From contig DASYCO010000038.1 in the NCBI GenBank assembly GCA_036500145.1, positions 1 through 61,167 of the forward strand: 61,167 bases of DNA. Direction: 5' to 3'. Below are positions 35,076-43,018 of the stretch, piece after piece (positions within the stretch are counted from its first letter, which is position 1; each line of letters opens with the position of its first letter). The notes below the pieces were generated by a model that saw only the letters and a program-made list of their open reading frames with translations, was not told the origin of the DNA and ran no database searches. This DNA comes from CAMAVH01 sp036500145. GTDB lineage: Bacteria > Pseudomonadota > Alphaproteobacteria > SMXQ01. A program made the translations under genes and the position numbers.

Positions 35076-36221
35076 TTACTTGTTGAAGATTTCCATCATC
35101 TTCTTGTTCACGACCGGCCGCAGCTTCGTGATGTACTCTTCGTTGTACGTCTCGATGTAGTCGATGCCCGGCTTCAGGAACATGTAGGACGGGATGCCCT
35201 TGTGGGCGACGTCCGTGCGGCGCGACGGCTCCTGCAGCAGTTCCTCGTACAGCTCCTGGCCCGGCTTGCTCAGGAACCAGTTCACGAAGACCGCCGCTGC
35301 GTTCGGATGCGGCGCGTTCTTCGGCATCTTCACGACGCTGCGGCCGCCCGTCGAATAGTTCGGCCAGTCGGCGAAATCGACGTACTGCAGGTTGAACCCC
35401 TGGCTGACGAACTTGTCGATGTCCGCCTGCAGCGCCCCGATCACGATCGGGTTGGTGCCGCGCACCGCCATCTCGACGAGCTGCGTGCCGTTGCGCGAGA
35501 GCCGGATGTCCTGCCCCTTGTAGAGCTTCTCGAGGAACTCCGCCCCCCGGCTGTTCATCACGCCCTCGGAGAAGCCCTGCCCGCCCGCCATGCCCGTCGG
35601 GTCGGCGGACACGATCTTGCCCTTGTACTTCGGGTCCAGCAGGTCCTCGAACTTCTTCAGGTCGGCGACATTCACCTTGTCCGCGTTGGCGAACACCCTA
35701 AAGGAGACGTAATCCGCCGCCTGGGGGAAATACATTCTCTGGCTGTCGATATAAAAAATGTGCCCATCGGTCCAGTATTTGCCGTCCTTGACCTTCGGCA
35801 GGACCAGCAGGGGCTGGATCGGCTGCATCTGGTCGCGCGGCAGCGCCAGCTCGCCGCTGCCGCCGATCTGGATGTCGATCGTCAGGTTCGCGGATTCGAC
35901 CTCGCGCATGAAGCGCGCCTGCACCGTCTGGGTCGTGCCGCCCAGGAAGTCCAGCTTCACGCCGGTGTCGCGCTGGAACGCCTCGGCGAACTTCTCGCCG
36001 ACGGGTGCGCCCATCGACAGGACGACGCAGCCTTCCGTCTTCGCCTTGGCGAGCATGGCCTGCCAGTCGGCGCCGGCGCCTTCCTGCCAGTCATCGGCCG
36101 CCAGGGCCGGCGACACGAAGGCTGCGCTGAGCGCCAAGGCGCATGCGCCGGCGAGAAAGTTGCGCCAAGCGCGCAAGGCGCCGCGCGCTTGCACGGATGT
36201 CTGGTGGGTCGCTGTCCCCAT
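35076..36221 (-). CDS. Periplasmic solute-binding protein, importer C
   Basis: A 381-residue protein. The ATG at 36221 has GGGAGG 8 bases upstream and starts MGTATHQTSVQARGALR, a long basic n-region before a hydrophobic core and a signal end near SPALAADD. An upstream in-frame start at 36272 is less likely. The mature part (MLAKAKTEGCVVLSMG, FAEAFQRDTGVKLDFLGG) is of the family 1 iron/spermidine type without an evident iron-binding tyrosine pair. It is the first gene of the importer C operon and faces the hydrolase gene divergently. Confidence 0.9.
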   Translation of the reverse strand: MGTATHQTSVQARGALRAWRNFLAGACALALSAAFVSPALAADDWQEGAGADWQAMLAKAKTEGCVVLSMGAPVGEKFAEAFQRDTGVKLDFLGGTTQTVQARFMREVESANLTIDIQIGGSGELALPRDQMQPIQPLLVLPKVKDGKYWTDGHIFYIDSQRMYFPQAADYVSFRVFANADKVNVADLKKFEDLLDPKYKGKIVSADPTGMAGGQGFSEGVMNSRGAEFLEKLYKGQDIRLSRNGTQLVEMAVRGTNPIVIGALQADIDKFVSQGFNLQYVDFADWPNYSTGGRSVVKMPKNAPHPNAAAVFVNWFLSKPGQELYEELLQEPSRRTDVAHKGIPSYMFLKPGIDYIETYNEEYITKLRPVVNKKMMEIFNK

Positions 36222-36472
36222 AGCCAAGTCCTCCCGGTTTCGACTCGTCCTGAAGTCGTGCCGCTTCTGCACGTCTTCGCGTCGGGGCGTCCTGCCCGCG
36301 ACGGCTTCATTCGTTGACGATCGTTTTTTTTCAGTGTTTCCTGCCCAACGCCGATGTTCGCAACGCGAACTCGGGTTCGTTGGCCGAACAATGTAACGGC
36401 CGTGAAATGGGAGTCAAGGATTCGCCGCGCGCCGCCGCTCAGGGGCGATGCGGCGCGCCGATTTTCCCCTGC

Positions 36473-36522
36473 ACGGAATTTCCGTCCTTTTGAATATTAA
36501 AGGTCCGTTTTGAATATTAGAG
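36473..36522. promoter_or_regulatory. Palindrome plus 20-bp tandem repeat in a divergent intergenic region
   Basis: A perfect 13-base palindrome ACGGAATTTCCGT (36473-36485) is directly followed by two copies of a 20-base unit with core TTTTGAATATTA (36488-36499 and 36508-36519). Two-turn spacing puts both copies on one DNA face, as in operator arrays. The region lies between importer C (minus) and the alpha/beta hydrolase (plus). A GC-rich imperfect hairpin lies just before it (36424-36461). Confidence 0.5.
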
Positions 36523-37415
36523 CCCCTGCGGAAACGCTTGCCGCGCACCGCGAATTGCCGGCGGCGATGCGGGAGAAAACCACCGGCGCCGCGGCGCTCG
36601 CTGCCTCGCAGAGCTTCTATCTCCCGCTGCACGAGCAGGAGCCCTATGCGGACATCGCCCTCCTGCGCGACGTTCGCTACGGCGCCGACGAGCGCCATCA
36701 CCTGGACGTCTTCACGACGACACAGAGCCTGTCGACGCTGCGTCCGGTCCTGCTCTTCGTGCATGGCGGCGGCTTCACCGGCGGCGACAAGAAGCGGCCC
36801 GGCTTGCCCTATCAGGACAATGTGGGGCTATGGGCTGCCCGCCATGGCGTCGTCGGCGTCAACATGACCTACCGGCTCGCGCCGCAGCACCGCTGGCCCG
36901 CCGTCGTCGAGGACGTCGCCGCCGCCGTCGCCTGGGCCAAAGGCAACGTCGCAGCCCATGGCGGCGACCCGGCGCGCATCTTCCTCATGGGGGCCTCCGC
37001 CGGCGCCACTCACGCGGCCAGCTTCATCGCCCGCCAGGTGCCCGACAAGACAGCCGACCTGGCCGGCGGCATCCTCGTCTCCGGCGCCTACGACCTGACC
37101 TTAGGCGACCCCGGCGACAGCGCGCGCAGCTATTTCGGCGACGACGCGTCCCGCCATGCCGCATCCTCGCCCTTCGAGGGACTGCTCGCATCGCCCGTGC
37201 CGCTCATGGTCGCGATCGCCGAATACGACCCGCCCAAGCTGGAGGCGCAGGCGTTGCATCTCATCAACGCGTTTCATGACCGCCGCAAGACGCTGCCGGC
37301 CTTCACTCGCCTGATGGGCCACAACCACTTCACGACGACGCACCACCTCAACACCGGCGACGAATATTTCGGCCTGCAGATCCTGCGCTTCATGGACTTG
37401 CAGGCGGCGGAATAG
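36510..37415 (+). CDS. Alpha/beta hydrolase (carboxylesterase/BD-FAE-like)
   Basis: A protein of up to 301 residues with the hormone-sensitive-lipase/esterase pattern: oxyanion-hole HGGGFTGGDK (about 85-94), nucleophile elbow GASAG (about 163-167) and a C-terminal His in GHNHFTT (about 277), with an acidic residue in AEYDPP. No signal peptide is seen, so it is cytoplasmic. The listed start is a TTG inside a 20-bp repeat with AAAGG upstream. The ATG at 36567 (MREKTTGAAAL) is a reasonable alternative that leaves the catalytic domain intact. It likely cleaves an ester or lactone. Position suggests either a link to importer C or deacylation in the polysaccharide cluster. Confidence 0.82.
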   Translation: MNIRAPAETLAAHRELPAAMREKTTGAAALAASQSFYLPLHEQEPYADIALLRDVRYGADERHHLDVFTTTQSLSTLRPVLLFVHGGGFTGGDKKRPGLPYQDNVGLWAARHGVVGVNMTYRLAPQHRWPAVVEDVAAAVAWAKGNVAAHGGDPARIFLMGASAGATHAASFIARQVPDKTADLAGGILVSGAYDLTLGDPGDSARSYFGDDASRHAASSPFEGLLASPVPLMVAIAEYDPPKLEAQALHLINAFHDRRKTLPAFTRLMGHNHFTTTHHLNTGDEYFGLQILRFMDLQAAE

Positions 37416-37477
37416 AAGGCCGCGGAGGTCACAATAATGATTCGGGTTCTTGCCCAAAGGCTTGGGTAAGAAAGACC

Positions 37478-38464
37478 ATGGCCATGACCACCCGCATGAC
37501 AGCCAGCGTCGTCGAGGACGCCCCGGACCAGATGGAACGCCTGGCGCGACTCGTCGAGGGCGTCACCACGCTCGTTCCGCAGTCCTGCCCGGTGGTCTAC
37601 CTGGACTATCCGGTCCACCTCAACGTCGGCGACATGCTGATCGAGGCCGGCACCGACTGCTTCTTCGACCAGTTCGCCTATGACGTCGTCGACCGCCGTT
37701 CAGTCTACGACTTCGGCTCATGGTCGCGAAACAGAGTCACGCCGGAGACGACCCTGGTGCTGCACGGCGGCGGCAACTTCGGCGACCTCTACGGCCTGCA
37801 TCAGACGTTTCGCGAGAACGTCGTCGCGGCCTTTCCGAACAACCGTATCGTCATGCTGCCGCAGACCGTGCATTTCGATTCGCCGGCCAACCTGGCGAAG
37901 AGCGCCCAGGCCCTCGCCCGCCACAAGAACCTGCATCTCTGTCTACGCGACGTGCCCTCGCTCGAGATCGTGCACCGCCATTTCGACAATCCCGCCTATC
38001 TCATTCCGGACATGGCGCACCTGCTGTGGCGCCCCCTGGCGCCCGAGCGCGCCAAGGCGCCCGGCCGCAACACGCTGATCTTCGCGCGCGAAGACAAGGA
38101 AAGCCGGCCGCTCTCCGTGCCCGGCGAGGAGCCGGCGCGTGCCAGCGTCGACTGGGATCATTTGGTCGGCTTCCAGGAAAAGGCCGCCTTCTACACGCTC
38201 ATCAAGCTGCACCAGAAGCGCGGCACCCTGGGCGGCCGCTTCTCCCTGCATCCCGCCTGGCGGCTCTTCAGGAATCGCCTCATCGCGAAGGGTGTCCGCT
38301 TCCTCGGCGGCTACGACCGGATCGTCACCAACCGCCTGCACATGGGCCTGCTCGGCCTGCTGCTCGGCCGTCAGGTGACGATGGCAGACAACACCTACGG
38401 CAAGCTGTCGAATTACCACTCCGCCTGGCTGAGCGACCTGCCCGACGTCCGGTTCTTTTCCTGA
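37478..38464 (+). CDS. Polysaccharide pyruvyl transferase family protein
   Basis: A 328-residue protein with the CsaB/GumL/ExoV-type signature: YPVHLNVGDMLIEAG near the N-terminus, LVLHGGGNFGDLY (about 90-102), CLRDVPSLEI and a C-terminal IVTNRLHMGLLGLLLG, where Arg/His residues bind the donor. Members transfer pyruvate from phosphoenolpyruvate to sugars, forming acidic ketals on exopolysaccharide, in the cytoplasm on lipid-linked repeat units. It opens the exopolysaccharide cluster. Its last 52 bases overlap the 3' end of the opposing glycosyltransferase gene, with both reading frames looking genuine. Confidence 0.85.
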   Translation: MAMTTRMTASVVEDAPDQMERLARLVEGVTTLVPQSCPVVYLDYPVHLNVGDMLIEAGTDCFFDQFAYDVVDRRSVYDFGSWSRNRVTPETTLVLHGGGNFGDLYGLHQTFRENVVAAFPNNRIVMLPQTVHFDSPANLAKSAQALARHKNLHLCLRDVPSLEIVHRHFDNPAYLIPDMAHLLWRPLAPERAKAPGRNTLIFAREDKESRPLSVPGEEPARASVDWDHLVGFQEKAAFYTLIKLHQKRGTLGGRFSLHPAWRLFRNRLIAKGVRFLGGYDRIVTNRLHMGLLGLLLGRQVTMADNTYGKLSNYHSAWLSDLPDVRFFS

Positions 38465-39408
38465 GCGGCCATTGCACGGCGTTCGCGCTGGCGCGCCACC
38501 CACTTGTCGAAGCGGTAGCCGAACGGCCGGATGAAGTAGGCGTGGAGCTGGTAGAGCGCGAACAGCGCCGTCGCCGTCCGCCGGCCGAACTTGAGGCCGA
38601 CCAGCGCCGCATAGCGGTCGTAATACTTCCGGTAGAAATAGGCGTTGTAGTAGACGGCCCAATAGAGGCCCTTGAGCCGCGCCGTGCGCTGGCCGCCGAC
38701 CTTGCTCTCGATGCGGCTCAGCTCCGCGCAATGCGTGTCGTTCGTCATCAGGATGGCATGGCCGGTGACGAAGGCATGCATCTGGAAGTCCGATTCCTCG
38801 CGGTAGCCGTTGCCGCGTGAATAGAACCCGTCGTAGCTGAGCTCGCGCAGCAGGGCGCGCGTGGTCAGGATCACCGGCCCCGTCAGCGGCAGGTAGACGT
38901 CGCCCGCCGTCTTCGCTTCGCCGCGCACCTCGCACACCCATTTGCGGAACGGCGGCTTGTCGGACGTGCCCGTGCCGAAGGCCGCGATGGCGGCCTCGGG
39001 CGTCTGGTCGAAGCGCTTGCGGATGATGCGGCCGGACGCAATGCCGGCGCCCGTCTCGCGCATCTTGCGCAGGCAGACCGCCGCATAGTCGGGCTCGATG
39101 TAGATGTCGTCGTCGGAATAGAGGATGTAGTCGTTGGCCGCCGCCTCGTAGCCCTTGATGCGGCTGCCCGACGCTCCCAGGCGATGTTCGTTGTTCAGGA
39201 TCCTGGTCGAGACATGCGGGTGGCGCCTGGCGATCTCGCCGACCACCGCCGCCGTGTCGTCCGTCCCGGCGTCGTTGACGAAGATGATCTCGTTGACCAG
39301 TTCCAGGCGGTAGAAGCTCTCGCCGATCAGCGACAGCGTATGCGCGCGGTTCCGGGTCGGGACGATGAGGGTGATCATGCTGCAGCTGCCTTCCGTTGAT
39401 GACGTCAT
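38413..39408 (-). CDS. Glycosyltransferase family 2
   Basis: A 331-residue GT-A enzyme. It shows the family 2 start ITLIVPTRNRAHTL (11-24), NDAGTDDTAAVV and the metal-binding YSDDDIYIEPDY. No multi-helix membrane domain is present. The ATG at 39408 overlaps the GH5 stop by 4 bases (ATGA), giving coupling. A second ATG at 39378 (MITLIVPTRN) is an alternative. It likely adds a sugar to the lipid-linked repeat unit. The frame stays open upstream through the GH5 gene region, but that extension is antisense-phase noise and not a fusion. Confidence 0.85.
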   Translation of the reverse strand: MTSSTEGSCSMITLIVPTRNRAHTLSLIGESFYRLELVNEIIFVNDAGTDDTAAVVGEIARRHPHVSTRILNNEHRLGASGSRIKGYEAAANDYILYSDDDIYIEPDYAAVCLRKMRETGAGIASGRIIRKRFDQTPEAAIAAFGTGTSDKPPFRKWVCEVRGEAKTAGDVYLPLTGPVILTTRALLRELSYDGFYSRGNGYREESDFQMHAFVTGHAILMTNDTHCAELSRIESKVGGQRTARLKGLYWAVYYNAYFYRKYYDRYAALVGLKFGRRTATALFALYQLHAYFIRPFGYRFDKWVARQRERRAMAAQEKNRTSGRSLSQAEW

Positions 39409-40622
39409 AGAGCGAGCGCCGCGAGCAGCGGCTTGTCGACCGTCAGCGGCCGTGCGTCGCCAGGCTTGAAGAGCCCGAAGCCGCCGCGCGCCTCGTACAT
39501 GCACCAGCCGAAGCCGTTCTCCTGGCAGAGCTCGCGCACGGCCTGGGTCCAGGCCTCGCGGTCGGCCGCCGGCGCCACCGGGAAATGCACGCCGAACTCG
39601 CCGACCCAGGCGACCTGGCCATGGGCCTCGCACCATTGGCGCATCGCCGTGAAGATGGGCTGCATGTCCGCCTTCGTCTCGCCCTTCTGCGCGTAGCGCT
39701 GCATGGAGTCGCGCACCGACGGATCGAAGGCGGCGAGCTGCGCCGCAGTCATCGGGCCGGGCGGCTGGCCCCAGGGCACGCCCTTGAGCTTGCCGTAGAA
39801 CGCGCCCGCGTTGGCGACGCCCTGATGGGTGAAGGACTTCGGCGAGTAGTAGTGGAAGGTGTAGATCAGGTTGGCGTCGGAGAACGGCGTCTTCAGGTTG
39901 TAGAGGATCGCTTCCGGCACGTTCCACATGTTGCCGCCGACGATCAGCGTATGGTTGGGCGCCGACGCGCGCGCTGACGCGATCAAGCCATCCATCGCCG
40001 CGCGGTACTTCCCGTTGTCGGCGAAGGACTGCTCCGGCTCGTTCAGCAGCTCCAGGAAGGTGCGCTCTGGGTCGTATTGCGGCTGGCTCGCCACATGGCC
40101 GGCGAAGGCCTTCCACCACTCGCCGACGGCGGCGCGGTAGCTGTCGCTCGCCGCCATCTTGTCCTTCGTCTCGGAGCCCGGGTGGTTGTCGAGCACCAGG
40201 GCCAGGCCCTGCTGCGTGATGCGCGCCATGGCGCCGTCGAACAGCTTGACGCGCTCCGCGCTGAGCGCCGGATCGCCCTTCGAGAGGTTCGGCGCCAGAA
40301 AGCCGGGCTGGATGGTGACGCGAACATGGTCGAAGCCGAGCGCGCGGATTTGCGCGAAGTCCTGCGCCTGATACTTGCCGTCGATCCGCTGCATCATGCC
40401 CGCACGGTCGTTGGGAACCCATTCGAACCATTGCGAGATGTTCAGGCCATGCTGCAGGGTCTTGAAGCGCCGATGGTTGAGCTTCTCGACCGGGACCACC
40501 TGGGCGCGCAGGCGCCTGGCCGGCAGCACGGCCAGGGCTGCGCCGACGCCGAGCAGCAGTTCGCGGCGGCCCAGCCCGTCTCGGCCGACGCCCCGCCCCC
40601 ATCGGCTGGCGAAGGAGGTCAT
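39405..40622 (-). CDS. Tat-exported glycoside hydrolase family 5 (endoglucanase-like)
   Basis: A 405-residue protein. The N-terminus holds a twin-arginine signal (GLGRRELLLGVGAALAVLP, Arg19-Arg20), so it is exported folded. The GH5 barrel carries the acid/base Glu195 in LELLNEPEQ and the nucleophile Glu342 in AWVGEFGVH, plus a YTFHYYSP element. Such enzymes in polysaccharide clusters trim, release or set the length of the polymer. It is coupled with the flanking glycosyltransferase genes (2-base gap upstream, 4-base overlap downstream). The bond specificity (beta-1,4-glucan, mannan or other) is not deducible here. Confidence 0.88.
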   Translation of the reverse strand: MTSFASRWGRGVGRDGLGRRELLLGVGAALAVLPARRLRAQVVPVEKLNHRRFKTLQHGLNISQWFEWVPNDRAGMMQRIDGKYQAQDFAQIRALGFDHVRVTIQPGFLAPNLSKGDPALSAERVKLFDGAMARITQQGLALVLDNHPGSETKDKMAASDSYRAAVGEWWKAFAGHVASQPQYDPERTFLELLNEPEQSFADNGKYRAAMDGLIASARASAPNHTLIVGGNMWNVPEAILYNLKTPFSDANLIYTFHYYSPKSFTHQGVANAGAFYGKLKGVPWGQPPGPMTAAQLAAFDPSVRDSMQRYAQKGETKADMQPIFTAMRQWCEAHGQVAWVGEFGVHFPVAPAADREAWTQAVRELCQENGFGWCMYEARGGFGLFKPGDARPLTVDKPLLAALAL

Positions 40623-40624
40623 GC

Positions 40625-41593
40625 TCACACCCGCTCGGGAAGCCTGTCGAACTGCCGGCGAATCTTGGCCAGCACCGGCTCCTGGCCGCGGTGCTCGCAC
40701 ATCTGGATGTAGTCCCGCACCTCGCTGTTCAGGCGGTAGACTCGCGTCTCCAGCGCATGGCGCGGAAACTTGAAGGCCATCCGCGCCGCGTCGCGCACGC
40801 CGCGCAGCGCCTGGCCGGCGATGCCGTTGCGCAGGCCCTTCAGCGTCAATGCGGCGGCGGCGCGCGCGAGCAGCCAGGGCGACGCGCCGAACTTGTAGTC
40901 GGTGTAGAGCGCGTTGCGCACCGTGTAGTAGTAGCGCCCCGACTTCCAGTTCACGCGCGCCGTCGGGTCCACCTTGTGCAGCACGGCGAAGTCTGGCGAA
41001 TAGCGGATGCGGTAGCCGAGGTTGAGGATGCGGTAGCCAAGGTCGCGCTCCTCGCCGGCGAAGAACAGCGCGGCGTCGTAGCCGCCTGCCTCCTCGAAGG
41101 CCTCGCGGCGCAGAGCGTGGCCCGCGCCGATGAAGCGCGTCGCCATGAATTCGCGTTCCGCCATGGCGGGTGGCATGCCGGGATAGTCCCAGCACATGGC
41201 GTCGTCGCGGCCCGTGAAGAAGTTGATGATGCGAAAGCCGATGGCGCCGAGGTTCGGCTCGTCGTCAAGCCGCTGCACCACGCGCTCGAGCGTGCGCGAA
41301 TTGGGGAACACCGCATCGTTGTCGAGCGCCACGATGTAGGGCGCGGCGCCCATGGCGCTGGCGAGGTTCCGGCCCTGCGCCACGCCGACGTTGCGGCCCC
41401 ATTCCTGCAGGACGATCTCGGGCCTCCCCGCCACGGCGCGGCGGAGCTGCACGAGGTTCTCCGGCGCGCTGCCCTGGTCAAGGATCAGGATCCTCTTGGC
41501 CACGCCCGTCTGCGCGGCGGCGCTTTCAATCGCGGCGATGGTCTCCGCGACGCGATCCCACGACAGGATGATGACGTCGACTTGGGGGAACAT
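40625..41593 (-). CDS. Glycosyltransferase family 2 (rhamnosyltransferase-like)
   Basis: A 322-residue GT-A enzyme starting MFPQVDVIILSWDR, with NVGVAQGRNLA and the DxD-like IVALDNDAVF. The C-terminal half has the GEERDLGYRILNLGY pattern and a short hydrophobic stretch. GAGGTG lies just before the ATG at 41593. The open frame extends further upstream, but there it runs against the coding frame of the preceding gene. Gaps of two bases to each neighbour show a tight operon of three glycosyltransferases and the GH5 enzyme. Donor and acceptor are unknown. Confidence 0.85.
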   Translation of the reverse strand: MFPQVDVIILSWDRVAETIAAIESAAAQTGVAKRILILDQGSAPENLVQLRRAVAGRPEIVLQEWGRNVGVAQGRNLASAMGAAPYIVALDNDAVFPNSRTLERVVQRLDDEPNLGAIGFRIINFFTGRDDAMCWDYPGMPPAMAEREFMATRFIGAGHALRREAFEEAGGYDAALFFAGEERDLGYRILNLGYRIRYSPDFAVLHKVDPTARVNWKSGRYYYTVRNALYTDYKFGASPWLLARAAAALTLKGLRNGIAGQALRGVRDAARMAFKFPRHALETRVYRLNSEVRDYIQMCEHRGQEPVLAKIRRQFDRLPERV

Positions 41594-41595
41594 GC

Positions 41596-42762
41596 TCACC
41601 TCTCTTCGGAACCCAGCGGCGAGCGCGCCGGCTCCCACAATTTGACGCGCGCGCCGGTCAAGGCCTGGCAGACGCCGATACCCGTCGCCATGAAGGCCTG
41701 GAACATATCCACCAGCATCGGCACGGGGCGGAACCGTAGCTTCCAGGCTAGCCACAGGCCGACGAGGCCAGCCGCCGCCAGGACAAGAGCCAGGCCGACG
41801 CCGCCAAGCACGGCGACCGCCGCGAAGGCTGTCACCGCCGCGCCGATCAAGGTGAAAACGGTGAACCAGCGCAAAAGTTTGTGCGAAATATATTTATAGA
41901 CCGACAGCCCATCGAGCCGGCGCAGCTGCGACCACAGGGCCCTATGCGTGCTGTAGGCCTGGCAGCCGATGCGGATCTTGCGGCGGAACTCATCCTTCGC
42001 CACGGTTCCGGCCCGCTCGAAGACCCTCACATCCTCGGCTCGCACGACGCGATAGCCGTCGCACAGCACAGCGAGGGAGAGGAACATGTCGTCCGCCACG
42101 CCTTCGGGGATCGGGCGATAGAGCTGGCTGCGCATGGCGTAGAGCGACCCGTCCGCACCCATCACGGAACCCGTCTCGCTTTCCAGCTTCTTGATGCGTT
42201 CCTCCAGGCGCCAGTAGAGCGAGCCGGTGGCCGCCGTCACGCTGTCGCCGCCGTTCGAATAGACCAGGTGGCCGCAGACGCAGCCGACTTCCGGCATCTG
42301 GAAATATTTCTCCATGTTGACCAGCGCATCGGGAGCGATGTCCACGTTGGCGTCGGCCAGCAGCAGGATCGGCGCCCGCACCAGGCTGGACAGCCGGTTG
42401 AGGCCGTAGGACTTGCCGCGGCGTTCCGGCGAGACGACCAACTCGATCTGGTCCGCGTAGCGTCGGGCGATCTCGTCCGTGCCGTCGCTCGCCCCGTCGA
42501 CATAAAGCAGGATTTGCAGTTGGCCGGTGCGCCGGCGCAGTTCCAGCAGGTTCTCGATTGTCCGCTCGATGACGGCGGCTTCGTTGTAGGCGCAGAGACA
42601 GATGGCATGGTCCAGCCGCGCCGGCGCGGCGCCCGCGGCCTGCCGCTGCAATGGCGTGCGGCTGAAGCGGCGAATCAGCGCGAGGCTCAGCGGATAGGTG
42701 ACGAAGGGATGCGTCGAGACGATCAGGAAGAGAAATGCGCCGACGATCAGCAGTTCTGCCAC
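41596..42762 (-). CDS. Membrane glycosyltransferase family 2 (BcsA/HasA-like)
   Basis: A 388-residue protein with one N-terminal membrane helix, a GT-A domain and about three C-terminal helices. Motifs: CAYNEAAVIERTIENL, VDGASDGTDEI, the metal site LADANVDIAPD, GADGSLYAMR and EGVADDMFLS for the base. The start is GTG at 42762, supported by AGGAG 8 bases upstream (VAELLIVGAFLFLIV). The longer open frame upstream runs through the divergent promoter region and has no ribosome site. It may add a sugar at the membrane or synthesise a homopolymer segment. It is the first gene of the minus-strand glycosyltransferase operon. Confidence 0.85.
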   Translation of the reverse strand: MAELLIVGAFLFLIVSTHPFVTYPLSLALIRRFSRTPLQRQAAGAAPARLDHAICLCAYNEAAVIERTIENLLELRRRTGQLQILLYVDGASDGTDEIARRYADQIELVVSPERRGKSYGLNRLSSLVRAPILLLADANVDIAPDALVNMEKYFQMPEVGCVCGHLVYSNGGDSVTAATGSLYWRLEERIKKLESETGSVMGADGSLYAMRSQLYRPIPEGVADDMFLSLAVLCDGYRVVRAEDVRVFERAGTVAKDEFRRKIRIGCQAYSTHRALWSQLRRLDGLSVYKYISHKLLRWFTVFTLIGAAVTAFAAVAVLGGVGLALVLAAAGLVGLWLAWKLRFRPVPMLVDMFQAFMATGIGVCQALTGARVKLWEPARSPLGSEER

Positions 42763-43018
42763 AGCACCGTCTCCTGCAAGAGGATGGACCGAAGCGCCTG
42801 CCGACTGTAACGGCCTCGAATCGCCGCATGATCCAGCGCACGGCGGCACGAATGGCGCCGAGGGACTATGCGGGGCGGGGCTGAGTTCCCGACGTGACAA
42901 TAAGGTGAGATTTAGGTGGCCTGGAACCATCCCGTTCTCGCTTGCGTCTATACGTTCAGGAGCCTCACAGTCCGGGTGGTTTCGCACGTCCCATGCGCGA
43001 CGTTTGAAAGGTCATACG

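Noticed and set aside
36424..36461. A GC-rich inverted repeat followed by TTTT as a terminator
   Set aside because: The stem has mismatches and no plus-strand gene ends upstream. It may be leader structure, but I cannot assign a function.
38413..40602. A possible single protein spanning the GH5 and glycosyltransferase regions
   Set aside because: Only the last 331 codons show glycosyltransferase motifs. The earlier part is out of frame with the GH5 catalytic motifs, which are read in another phase with their own start and stop.
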